A model generated the notes under the pieces. It searched no databases. It was given only the letters and a program-made list of their open reading frames with translations, and was not told where the DNA came from. Of a stretch of 64,000 nucleotides of DNA, positions 6,819 to 15,641 are shown in pieces (within the stretch, counting starts at the first letter, position 1; each line of letters begins with the position of its first letter). The translations under genes and the position numbers were made by a program. The stretch comes from an uncultured Prevotellaceae bacterium (GTDB lineage Bacteria; Bacteroidota; Bacteroidia; Bacteroidales; Muribaculaceae), in assembly GCA_947306175.1 (NCBI GenBank), contig CAMZFV010000006.1, forward strand, positions 1 to 64,000, written 5' to 3'.

Positions 6819-9800
6819 TCAGTCGCTCAGCAAAATGTCGATGAGGGCGGTCACGTCTCCGATGCTCACCTCGCCGTCGTTGTTCACGTCGGCACGCCTC
6901 TGGGTGTCGGCATCGGCATGTTCACTCAACAGGATATCGATGAGGGCAGCCACGTCTCCGATGCTCACCTCGCCGTCATTATTCACATCGCCCACCAGGA
7001 ATGCGTATTGGTTGGTGATGTCGGCAACAGTATATTTGTTGGTTGTCGAGGTGATCTCTAGGTAGATGTCCTTAGTGATACCCGTGACGTCCACGCTCTG
7101 GTGCTGGTTGTCGCCTTGGCTGAGCACCACGTTGAAGGAATAGTCCTCGCTATCGACGTTAAAGGTGCGGTAGTAGAACCGTTGACCTTGGACAACCTTG
7201 GTCGCCGTGATATGCACACCAGGCCAACTGTCACTGATGGCGCCCGTGCTGTCCCAGGCATAGACCCACACGCTGCTCCAGTTGTTGGGGGCGACAGTCG
7301 GATCCTTGATATAGACCGTGGCGGTAGTTGGTACGAAGCCGTGGAAGATGTACTCGCGCTGTACCACATTACGCACCTTGCCCTCGAACAGCACACCAGC
7401 GGTCAAAACGGTGTTGTCGTTAAAGGTGAGGCGTACGCTGCCCGTGGCCTGGTGGCTGTTGGCGGTGGGTGTCGTGCCGTCGGTGGTATAGACGATGACG
7501 GCGTTTGGCTCGCTGGCCGTGATGGTCACCGTCACACTGCCCTCATAATGGCCGCTCTCTTTGTCGATAGACAGGGTGGGGGCGGGCGAGGTGTAGTTGG
7601 TCACCTCGTGATGCCACGTGCCGTCGATGTAGTAGCCGTGGTTGCGGAAGGTCAGGTCGCTGGTCTGTTGCCCGTCGGTGACAAAGATGATGCCCGTGGG
7701 CGTGCCCGTGTTGCTTCCCTGATAGGTCCATTTCCAGATTTTCCTTGTACCGTTATTGGTTGTACCCATCAGTGTCATGCGCTGGCCTGGCCAGGTGCCG
7801 CCGGTGTAGTTGGTGCTGCTGTTCCATATCCATGTCGTCACGCTGCTAACACTTGTGGAAGTCTCCAGGAATACGCTCATGTCGTCCTCCTCGCAACTGG
7901 GCTCGTAAGGATCCAGCGTCTCGCCGGGAGAGGTGCCGTTGCCCTCACCGTCATTGCTCGACAGTTCCTCCTCGGTGCCGTCATAGTTCAGTTGGGAGCC
8001 TGCATTGGCGCTGCTGGTGTACAGGTAGGGACCGTCCTCGCCGATTTTGCCGGGAGCGGGCGTGAGCGATGTTGAAAGTACGTAAATCCTCATGTTACCC
8101 TTGCCGCTGCACGAGGTGGTGGTCAGGGTGCCATTGGTAACGGTCTTGACATCGCCTGTGACGCAGTCGGTGTAGGTGCCATTGAGCACGCCCGAGAAGG
8201 TGGCGGGACCGTTGATGGTCACCAGCACATAGCTGTCGGTTGTGCCGTCGGTAAAGCGGCGCTTGAAGGCGTAGCCGCTATCGGACGAACAACCCGTGGT
8301 GCTGTACTGGCCCTTGCGCAGGGCGGGCACGGCCTGGCGGATGCGGTTCAGGCGCTGCAGGTGCTTCACCAGGGGCTTGGATAACGTGGCGGCAAGGTTG
8401 CCTGTGGCGCCACTGGCCTGACCGAAGTCACTGACGTTGACGTTACCCTTGATGTATCCGCCATAATAGGCGCGGCCGCTATCCCTTAGGGAACCGTTGC
8501 CGCCCGGATCGATGTTCTTGCCAGCCTTGAACTCGACTTCGCTGCCGTAGTATAGGCAGGGGATGCCGCGGAAGGTGAACATCAGACTTAGGTTCTCGGC
8601 CCACTGGTCGGTGCCCTCGTTGAAGCGCACGTTATCGTTGGGGCCGGGGCTGTAGTCATGGCTATCGACATAGACGACATTGTAGGTTGCGTCGTTGTAA
8701 TATTTGTCTCCGTTGATGGCGAGGTTCCACACGCTGCCGATGTTGTGGAACGAGTAGTGGACGGGGAAGTCGATGACGTTAAGTCCTGAGGCGCGGCTCA
8801 CGTCGGGCGCGTGGTAGCTGTTGCCGTTGAGTGTGGCGTTGCTCGACGTGGGCATGGCGCTGCTGGTCTCCTGGTTGTTGTCGGCATACATCTGTTGGCA
8901 GGAGCCGATGTTGGCGAGTGTGCTCAGGTCGGTGCTCTCGTAGATGGCGACGCCGTCCCAGTAACTGGCGTCATAGTTCCAGCTGTAGTCCTTGTTCTCG
9001 GCCCAGGTGTAGAAGTAGGGCGAAAGGGCGGGCTGGTTGCGGTAGGTGACGCTACCCTGGTAACGGGCGCACACCTCGGTGTATAGGAAGAACTCCGCCT
9101 GGTTCAGGCGCTTGCTCTTGTACTGCTCACCCAGCGCCTTGAAGGCGGGAATATAGACCTTGTTGAACGTCAGGCGCGAGATGTGGCCGCCCGTGTCGAT
9201 GCGGAAACCGTCAACACCCATCTTGATAAATGTGCTGTAGCAGTCGATGAGGTAATCGGCCACGGCAGGATTTTCGGTGTTCAGGTCAACGCAGTCACCG
9301 GCAATCTGAGCCCACCAGCGCGTGTTGTCGTCCCAGTTGAACTGACCGAAGTGGTGCCAGTAGTTGTGGGTGTCGTGGTTCTGGTTGTCGGTATTTTTCA
9401 TCTGCTTCAAGCGGGCGTCATACTGTTGGCCTGCGGGCAGGTCCAGGTAGTTGGTCGGTAGACGGCCGCCTACCGAGTCGGTGGTGTAGGGCAGCATGCA
9501 CTCGTTCAACTTGAACTGGTTGGCGTAGGGGTCACGGGTGAAGAGTTTGCACAGGTGCTCCTCACCGAAGTTGCCCGTATGGTTCAACACAACATCCAGA
9601 ATCACCTTCATGCCACGGGCGTGCGCCGCGTCAATAAGCGTCTGGAAGGTCGTGTCGCCGCTCTCGTAGCGGTGGTCAACGCGCGAGAAATTGCTGGCAT
9701 GATAGCCGTGGTAGTCCAGGCCCGACGCATTCTCAACGATGGGAGTCACCCACACCGCCGTGAAACCCAGCGCCTTGATGTAGTCCAGCTTCTCTATCAG

Positions 9801-10034
9801 ACCCTTAAAGTCGCCGCGCCAGCACGGGTCGCCATGATTGGCGTTGGCACCGTCCCAGCACTGCGCGTTGTTACTCGGATCGCCGTCATAAAAACGCGTC
9901 GTGATCACAAAATAAATACTCTCGTCACGGAAGTCGTTGCGCGGCCCCACAAACGCGGCCCACGCCTGCTGCGTCGCCAGCACACCCAGCACCAGCAACA
10001 CACTCAACTTGATAATGGTCTTTCGGCTCTTCAT
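6819..10034 (-). CDS. Secreted GH13 alpha-amylase with starch-binding modules and dockerin-like tail
   Basis: A 1071-aa exported starch-degrading enzyme. Signal peptide about 1-26. The GH13 barrel (about 35-620) shows region I DVVLNH, region II GFRIDTGGH (nucleophile Asp), region III with TEV (acid/base Glu) and region IV VDSHD. Next come a CBM26-like starch-binding module (WIWN...TGGTWPG), a chitobiase C-terminal-like beta domain (VYTTDGTTPT), a second CBM26-like module, and two dockerin-type repeats with DVNNDGEVSIGDV at the end. No cohesin is present in the window. The two dockerin repeats are nearly identical at DNA level (about 6836-6895 and 6930-6990). The gene is monocistronic, with its own promoter and terminator. 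Confidence 0.94.
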   Translation of the reverse strand: MKSRKTIIKLSVLLVLGVLATQQAWAAFVGPRNDFRDESIYFVITTRFYDGDPSNNAQCWDGANANHGDPCWRGDFKGLIEKLDYIKALGFTAVWVTPIVENASGLDYHGYHASNFSRVDHRYESGDTTFQTLIDAAHARGMKVILDVVLNHTGNFGEEHLCKLFTRDPYANQFKLNECMLPYTTDSVGGRLPTNYLDLPAGQQYDARLKQMKNTDNQNHDTHNYWHHFGQFNWDDNTRWWAQIAGDCVDLNTENPAVADYLIDCYSTFIKMGVDGFRIDTGGHISRLTFNKVYIPAFKALGEQYKSKRLNQAEFFLYTEVCARYQGSVTYRNQPALSPYFYTWAENKDYSWNYDASYWDGVAIYESTDLSTLANIGSCQQMYADNNQETSSAMPTSSNATLNGNSYHAPDVSRASGLNVIDFPVHYSFHNIGSVWNLAINGDKYYNDATYNVVYVDSHDYSPGPNDNVRFNEGTDQWAENLSLMFTFRGIPCLYYGSEVEFKAGKNIDPGGNGSLRDSGRAYYGGYIKGNVNVSDFGQASGATGNLAATLSKPLVKHLQRLNRIRQAVPALRKGQYSTTGCSSDSGYAFKRRFTDGTTDSYVLVTINGPATFSGVLNGTYTDCVTGDVKTVTNGTLTTTSCSGKGNMRIYVLSTSLTPAPGKIGEDGPYLYTSSANAGSQLNYDGTEEELSSNDGEGNGTSPGETLDPYEPSCEEDDMSVFLETSTSVSSVTTWIWNSSTNYTGGTWPGQRMTLMGTTNNGTRKIWKWTYQGSNTGTPTGIIFVTDGQQTSDLTFRNHGYYIDGTWHHEVTNYTSPAPTLSIDKESGHYEGSVTVTITASEPNAVIVYTTDGTTPTANSHQATGSVRLTFNDNTVLTAGVLFEGKVRNVVQREYIFHGFVPTTATVYIKDPTVAPNNWSSVWVYAWDSTGAISDSWPGVHITATKVVQGQRFYYRTFNVDSEDYSFNVVLSQGDNQHQSVDVTGITKDIYLEITSTTNKYTVADITNQYAFLVGDVNNDGEVSIGDVAALIDILLSEHADADTQRRADVNNDGEVSIGDVTALIDILLSD

Positions 10035-10070
10035 CTCGTCTTGAAAATTTAGAGGTTAAAAATTCTGCCT

Positions 10071-10101
10071 CAAATTTATAAATAATGTACTAAACATCCA
10101 A
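10071..10101 (-). promoter_or_regulatory. Promoter of GH13 amylase
   Basis: On the minus strand TTG (10101-10099), exactly 20 bp, then TAAATTTG (10078-10071), giving a leader of about 30 bases. Confidence 0.65.
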
Positions 10102-10158
10102 CCTCTTCATCCCAAACTTTAAAAAAACATTTACTCAATCGTTTGCATTTATGGGGCG

Positions 10159-10198
10159 AAAAATTAAGGTCCCTAAGGTTTTATAGACCTTAAGGACC
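10159..10198 (-). terminator. Terminator of M16 peptidase gene
   Basis: GGTCCCTAAGGT (10168-10179) pairs with ACCTTAAGGACC (10187-10198). On the minus strand the stem is followed by TTAATTTTT. Confidence 0.75.
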
Positions 10199-10228
10199 CT
10201 AACAAATAACTAATCTCTTGAAGTTCAA

Positions 10229-13135
10229 TTAGTATCCGAAGATTTCTTCAAGGGTGAGGCGATGGATGGGGCCGAACTTCTCGAGCGACTTGATGTCGAG
10301 TTCATTCTCGTTACCGAGAATGAGGTAACGGTAGGGCTTATTGGCCATCGACTGCTTCTCGAACTGAACGATGTCATTGAGTTTGAGGTTGGGCAGTGCC
10401 TTGTATACCAGTGAGTTGATGTCGAAGTCGAGCTTCATGCGCTGTGCGGCGATGTAGCTGTTGAGGACACCGTTGCGGACAACGCGGCGCGAGGCAAGCT
10501 TCTTCATCAGGGCTTCCTTGGCGAGGGCAAACGCGGGCTCGCTCTGGGGGATGTTATCGACAATGTTGTTGAACTCGTTGACGCAGTCCATCATCTTGTC
10601 ATTCTGAGTGATGATGTAGGTCATGGCATACTCGGGATGCATGATCTCGCTGGGCTGACGGTAGTAGGCTGCAGCAGAGTAGGCGAGACCGCGGGCCTCA
10701 CGCAACTCCTGGAAGACGATACTGTTCATGCCGCCACCGAAGTACTCGTTGAACAAATTGATGACGGGGGCGTGGTTGGGGAGCCATTTGTTGCCCTCGT
10801 TGTGGTACTGCATCATATAGATGTTCTTGGCATCGTAGGGTGCCAGCAGGATCTCGGTCTGCGGGGTGGGCTGCTCCATATAGGGGGTACCTACGGGCAC
10901 GTCTGCAAGGTTCTTCTTGGTCTTGTGGACCTTATTGAGGCACTTGTCGAGTTCCTTGATGGCCATGGGACCGTAGTAAACCACTGTGTGCTTCATGTCC
11001 TTCATGCCCTTGACGAGGTTGAGGAGTTCGGCGGGCTTGGTGTCACGCAGCTGTTGTGCGCTCATGATGTTGGTGTACTCGTTGCGGGGACCGTACATGC
11101 CGTACTCGGTCAGGCGACTGAAGCACTCCTGCTGGTTGGTCTTGGCGTCATTACGTGCCTTGATGATGACGTCCACCATGTTGCGGTAGGCTTCCTCATC
11201 GACCTTCGCGTTCTGCATCAGATCCTCGAGGAGCTTCATGGCCTCGGGCATGTTCTCGCTCAAACCGCTCAGTGAGATATAGGTCTCGTTGTCAGAAACG
11301 TTGAACGACATGTTGCAGGCGAGCTTGTACAAGCGCTGCTTGAACTGCTGCGGTGACAGCTTCTTGGTGCCCAGGAAGTCCAGATAGCTGAGCGCGTTGT
11401 CGTAGCGGTTGTCGGCGGTGTTGCCGAAGTCATACTTGTAGGTCAGGTAGAACAGGTCGTCCAGGGTGTTCTGCTTGTAGAGCAGCGGCAGCTTCTTGCT
11501 GGTCTGGCCGACGGTCATCTCATTCTTGAAGTCCACAAACTGCGGCTGGATGGGCTCAACGATTTCGCTAAGGATGTTCTTCACGAAGTCGCTTTGGTTG
11601 TCGCGGTTGGTGGGGATGGGGGTGATGGCGGGCTTGTCAATCTTCTTTTCGGTGGTGTCCTCGCCCATGCGCTTATAGACGCACACGAAGTTGTTGTTCA
11701 AGTGACGTTTGGCGAAGTCGATGACCTGCTGCTTGGTCATGCCTGCCATACGGTCAAGCTTCCCTACTTCCTGCGCCCAGTCCACGTGGTTGATATAGGC
11801 GTTGACCAGCTTACGGGTGCGGGAACTGTTGTTGTCGAGTGACTTGAGGTAACTGAGCTTGTTGTTGTTGACCACGCTCACCAGCAAGTCATCGTCAAAG
11901 TCGCCGGCGCGCAGCTTGGCGAGTTCGCCGAGCATAAGTTCGCGCACTTCCTCCAGGGTCTGGCCCTCGTTGGGATAGCCCAAGAGCAAGAGCATCGAGT
12001 AGTCAGTCATGGGGTCGCTGTAAGCGCCACTCATCATGACTTTGAGGGGTTGGTTCAGGTTGAGGTCCATGAGACCTGCCGTGCCGTTGGAGAGCATCTC
12101 GGTGACCAAGTCCAGGGTGTCGGCCTGCAATGAGTTGCCGGCATCGAAGCGCCATCCTAGGGCCACAAATTCAGCCTCCTGTCCAATGACGGTGGTGTCG
12201 ATGGGAGCCGTGATGGGCTTGAGGGGAGTGAACTCGGGACGGGTGAGGTTGTGGTTAGGCTTCCAACTGCCGAAGTGGCGCTCCAGGATGGTGATGACCT
12301 CGTCGGGGTCAAAGTCGCCAGCCATACAGATGGCCACGTTGTTTGGGCAGTAATAGTTGCGGAAGTAGTTCTTGATGTTGGTGATCGACGGATTCTTGAG
12401 GTGATCCTGGGTGCCGATGGTAGTCTGGGTGCCGTAGGGGTGGGTAGGGAACAACTTGGCGCTCAAGGCCTCGAAGATCTTCCTCTGGTCCTGGGCGATG
12501 CCGATGTTGTACTCCTCATACACGGCCTCAAGCTCGGTGTGGAAACCGCGGATAACCATATTCTGGAAGCGGTCGGCCTGGATGCGTGCCCAGCGGTCCA
12601 CCTCGTTGGCGGGGATGTCCTCGGTGTAGCAGGTGACGTCGGTGCTGGTGTAGGCGTTAGTGCCGATGCCGCCGATGCCTGACATGAGTTTGTCATACTC
12701 GTTGGGGATGTTGTACTGGGCGGCCAGCTGCGAGATGCTGTCGATTTCGTGGTAGAGCACGCGTCGACGCTCGGGGTCGGTCACGCGGCGGTACTGCTCA
12801 TAGCGGGCCTCGATGGTGTCGAGCAGGGGCTTCTCTGCCTCATAGTTGCTCGTGCCAAACTGCTGGGTGCCCTTGAACATCAGGTGCTCCAGGTAGTGTG
12901 CCAGACCGGTGGTCTCGGCGGGGTCATTACGTGAACCCGTGCGCACGGCGATGTGTGCCGAAATGCGAGGGCTCTGATGATTAACACTGAGGAACACCTT
13001 GAGGCCGTTGCTCAGGGTGTAGCATTGGGTGGCCATGGGGTCACCGGGAACAGTGGTGGCCTTAGGCGTTGCTGCTGCCATGCCCAGACAAACCAGGCCA
13101 GCCAGCATTGTCATGAATAATCGTGTTACTCTCAT
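10229..13135 (-). CDS. Secreted M16 (insulinase/pitrilysin) zinc metallopeptidase
   Basis: A 968-aa exported protease of the two-half M16 type. After a signal peptide (about 1-22), the N-terminal half carries the inverted zinc motif HYLEH (HxxEH) at about residues 82-86, followed by the distal Glu in ELEAVYEEY. The C-terminal half keeps the fold (YNEGNKWLPNHAPVINLFNEYF and LREARGLAYSAAAYYRQ, the typical R-x-x-x-x-x-Y region) without a second zinc site. It probably degrades periplasmic or imported peptides. It starts only 21 bp after an ATP-grasp gene and may share its promoter. Confidence 0.93.
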   Translation of the reverse strand: MRVTRLFMTMLAGLVCLGMAAATPKATTVPGDPMATQCYTLSNGLKVFLSVNHQSPRISAHIAVRTGSRNDPAETTGLAHYLEHLMFKGTQQFGTSNYEAEKPLLDTIEARYEQYRRVTDPERRRVLYHEIDSISQLAAQYNIPNEYDKLMSGIGGIGTNAYTSTDVTCYTEDIPANEVDRWARIQADRFQNMVIRGFHTELEAVYEEYNIGIAQDQRKIFEALSAKLFPTHPYGTQTTIGTQDHLKNPSITNIKNYFRNYYCPNNVAICMAGDFDPDEVITILERHFGSWKPNHNLTRPEFTPLKPITAPIDTTVIGQEAEFVALGWRFDAGNSLQADTLDLVTEMLSNGTAGLMDLNLNQPLKVMMSGAYSDPMTDYSMLLLLGYPNEGQTLEEVRELMLGELAKLRAGDFDDDLLVSVVNNNKLSYLKSLDNNSSRTRKLVNAYINHVDWAQEVGKLDRMAGMTKQQVIDFAKRHLNNNFVCVYKRMGEDTTEKKIDKPAITPIPTNRDNQSDFVKNILSEIVEPIQPQFVDFKNEMTVGQTSKKLPLLYKQNTLDDLFYLTYKYDFGNTADNRYDNALSYLDFLGTKKLSPQQFKQRLYKLACNMSFNVSDNETYISLSGLSENMPEAMKLLEDLMQNAKVDEEAYRNMVDVIIKARNDAKTNQQECFSRLTEYGMYGPRNEYTNIMSAQQLRDTKPAELLNLVKGMKDMKHTVVYYGPMAIKELDKCLNKVHKTKKNLADVPVGTPYMEQPTPQTEILLAPYDAKNIYMMQYHNEGNKWLPNHAPVINLFNEYFGGGMNSIVFQELREARGLAYSAAAYYRQPSEIMHPEYAMTYIITQNDKMMDCVNEFNNIVDNIPQSEPAFALAKEALMKKLASRRVVRNGVLNSYIAAQRMKLDFDINSLVYKALPNLKLNDIVQFEKQSMANKPYRYLILGNENELDIKSLEKFGPIHRLTLEEIFGY

Positions 13136-13156
13136 ACTGATAAAAAAGATTTTTAA

Positions 13157-14266
13157 TTATTTGGATTTTTGATATACTCGTGATATAATCTCCTCGGTCA
13201 ATTCCCCGAAAATCGGGCCGTTGCACATCTGGTGGAAATCCACCTCACCGTAAGTGAGATTGACCTCGATGAGGATCGGTTCACCGTCCTCGCCCACAGC
13301 AAAGTCCCACGAGATGAGCCTCGTGGCGGTGCAGAACCTGCCGGCGATGCGCTTGATGAGTGCGCAGCACTTGTCATATCCCTCGATGAATGTGCCCTTG
13401 AACACTGTGCCTTGGGGATGCTGTGCCCAGCGGCGTCCCGTGGTGTCGAAGGCAAACTCCTTGAGTGTCCCGTCGGTGTTGATGCCGCAGACGATACCGC
13501 CGCTGCTGGCGTTATCGACACGAGAGCCATCGCGTCCCATCCTGAGCACTGACGAGAGGATGTGAACCTTGCCGTTATAGAACAATGACATGATTCTGAG
13601 CGTGTTGATGCTCTTGTCGTGTATCCTGTTGAGCGTCTCGTGTTGGTTGATAGCCTCCTGAACGTTGACGCTGGCATTACCGGACAAGTGTTGCTTGAGG
13701 TCCTCGACGGAGCACTGTGAGAAGTCAAAGAAACGTACCCCGTGCCCGCCCGATGACAATGTGGCGTCCTTGCAGACCACCCGTTGGGCGTCGGCACAGC
13801 GTTCCAACGCTTGTTCCATCGTGATGGGCTGGTATTGCTCGTCGAGGGGCTGCCCGTTGATCACCCTGATGATGGTGCGAGGCATCTTGACGTCCTGAAA
13901 ATACATGTCGTAGAGGTTTTTGTCGTCAAGGGCTTCGCATCGGCGGGGCGAAGTGAAATAGAGGTCCACCTCGCCGTAGAAGATATGGTCGGGGATGTAG
14001 CGCTTCAATTGCGTCTTGTCGGAGCATATGGCGTTGTAGAAGGCAAACCAGCGGAGTTCCTTGTCCATTTTGCGGTAAGGTCTCCAGTAATCCAAAATCT
14101 CCTGCTGCTGGGCGGGTGATAGAGGGAGTGACTGAGGCTGTTTGCGCCCGAAGGTGCGGTTAGAGTGGCGCACCCTCGATGCCTTGACCAGGTCTTCGGC
14201 GCAGAAGCGTATCAACCTGTCGCGCAACTTGACACGTAGCGCGCCTATTTTGTTCATAAGTATCAT
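13157..14266 (-). CDS. Sugar-transfer-associated ATP-grasp protein (downstream copy)
   Basis: A 369-aa cytoplasmic ATP-grasp enzyme resembling the sugar-transfer-associated ATP-grasp family found in capsule and surface polysaccharide loci. Visible signs are an Arg/Lys nucleotide-binding segment (VVCKDATLSSGGHGVRFF), a central strand (SINTLRIMSLFY), and the metal-binding end (ISWDFAVGEDGEPILIEVNLTYG, with D, E and N ligands). The start is taken at 14266 because its ATG overlaps the upstream stop (ATGA, 4 bp), which implies translational coupling with its paralogue. The substrate is unknown. Confidence 0.8.
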   Translation of the reverse strand: MILMNKIGALRVKLRDRLIRFCAEDLVKASRVRHSNRTFGRKQPQSLPLSPAQQQEILDYWRPYRKMDKELRWFAFYNAICSDKTQLKRYIPDHIFYGEVDLYFTSPRRCEALDDKNLYDMYFQDVKMPRTIIRVINGQPLDEQYQPITMEQALERCADAQRVVCKDATLSSGGHGVRFFDFSQCSVEDLKQHLSGNASVNVQEAINQHETLNRIHDKSINTLRIMSLFYNGKVHILSSVLRMGRDGSRVDNASSGGIVCGINTDGTLKEFAFDTTGRRWAQHPQGTVFKGTFIEGYDKCCALIKRIAGRFCTATRLISWDFAVGEDGEPILIEVNLTYGEVDFHQMCNGPIFGELTEEIISRVYQKSK

Positions 14267-15411
14267 CTTGTCCTGTACTTCTTGGGAATGAATTTCTCCA
14301 GGTTATCGCCCTCGTTGAGGAATCCTAAAAACTCATCGGTGAGGTCTCCTGCCAGCGGCCCGCTGGTGAACTGGTAAACAATGGTGCCGGGACGGAACAG
14401 GTTGTACTCGACGCACAAAGGGTTGTTGTTCTCGTCCAGGGCAATGTCCCATCCCACGAGGTCGAACGGATATAGGCTCTGGTGCCCCCGCTTGGCAAGG
14501 GCGATGACGGCGTCGAGGTTGGGGGCATGCGGGTCATGGTAGTGCTCGGGTGTGGGGGCGTTGCCGTCGAGTGAGACAAAGCGGCCGTTCACCATACCGT
14601 CGCTGTTAACCCCGACAGCGTGAAGGATTTCCTTGCCGTCAACATAGGTGATATCTGTGTTGTGCCCCTCGATACCATACCTGACGCAGGTCTTGAGCAC
14701 ATCGATCTTGCCCTTGTGGCGCCAGGTGACGACTCTGAAGATGTTGACCGATGAAGTGCAGAACTGCTTGGTGAAACTGCTTTGTTTCAGGTAGCGTTCG
14801 AGCACATGGTCAACACCCAGGTTGTTTGATATGGCCGTGGCAATATCTTCGGGCGATTTGACGGTGATGAGCTTTACCCCTTTGGAGGCCTGGGTAGAGC
14901 GGGTGGCTTTGAGGACAATGCAACCGTCGTCCTTGATTTCCTCAAAGACGCGGCGGCTCAGCTGATCGATATCATCGATGTCCCAATAGTTCCAATCCTT
15001 GTCATAGACCTTACCGCGGTAGATGCGTACCAAGTCGATGGGGAAGGCGATATCGGGTATAAGGTGCGGCGCCAGGTTCTTGTCTTCCCATCCCGCCAGA
15101 CAGGTCTTGTCGTTATAGTGCCAGTAGATGGGAGGCCACGCCAGCCAGTCGGGGATGAAGCGTGGATCGTGGATGCCCGTCACGCCGTAGTACATCTCGA
15201 ACCAAGTGTAGTCAGGATACTTGATTCCGAATTTGCTCCAGTAGCGGTCAATCTCTTCTTTATCGGCTTGAGACAACTCTGGCTGGGGGTGCTTGGCCAG
15301 GAAATTGGCGGCGGCCCTGTACTCGACGTTGAAGGTGTGGATGTACATGCGCTGAGAATAAAAATCCATGGCGCCTGTGGTCATTCTCGATAGTAGCCTC
15401 CTGATGCTCAT
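14263..15411 (-). CDS. Sugar-transfer-associated ATP-grasp protein (upstream copy)
   Basis: A 382-aa paralogue of the next gene. It has the same architecture: CIVLKATRSTQASKGVKLI (nucleotide-binding), SVNIFRVVTW, and the metal-binding end DLVGWDIALDENNNPLCVEYN. The pair may act on successive sites of one glycan or form a heterodimer, which is inference. Its promoter is at 15477-15447. Confidence 0.8.
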   Translation of the reverse strand: MSIRRLLSRMTTGAMDFYSQRMYIHTFNVEYRAAANFLAKHPQPELSQADKEEIDRYWSKFGIKYPDYTWFEMYYGVTGIHDPRFIPDWLAWPPIYWHYNDKTCLAGWEDKNLAPHLIPDIAFPIDLVRIYRGKVYDKDWNYWDIDDIDQLSRRVFEEIKDDGCIVLKATRSTQASKGVKLITVKSPEDIATAISNNLGVDHVLERYLKQSSFTKQFCTSSVNIFRVVTWRHKGKIDVLKTCVRYGIEGHNTDITYVDGKEILHAVGVNSDGMVNGRFVSLDGNAPTPEHYHDPHAPNLDAVIALAKRGHQSLYPFDLVGWDIALDENNNPLCVEYNLFRPGTIVYQFTSGPLAGDLTDEFLGFLNEGDNLEKFIPKKYRTR

Positions 15412-15446
15412 ATCTGATGTTTTGGAAAAATTTTGGTTTTAAACTG

Positions 15447-15477
15447 CGAAGGTACTGTAATTCTGCCGAAGAGCAAA
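15447..15477 (-). promoter_or_regulatory. Promoter of ATP-grasp pair
   Basis: TTTG (15477-15474), 19 bp, TACCTTCG (15454-15447) on the minus strand. Confidence 0.45.
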
Positions 15478-15602
15478 GGGTTTTCGCCATTTTTTAGGCT
15501 TTTGGCGTCAGGTTTTGGACTTTGGTTTTATATAACGGCTAAAAACAGGCCTCAAAAAGTAAAAACACTGGTATTCATAGCGGTTAATTGGAAAATAATG
15601 TG

Positions 15603-15610
15603 TACCTTTG
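15603..15610 (+). promoter_or_regulatory. -7 box of pnp
   Basis: TACCTTTG, 31 bases before the pnp start codon. No good -33 element at the usual distance. Confidence 0.5.
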
Positions 15611-15641
15611 CGCGATTTTTTAGAATATTAGAGTATTTTTT

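Noticed and set aside
6819..10034. Cellulosome or amylosome interpretation of dockerin tails
   Set aside because: No cohesin or scaffoldin is present in the window, and similar tails occur on proteins without enzyme domains. A complex is not supported by what is visible.
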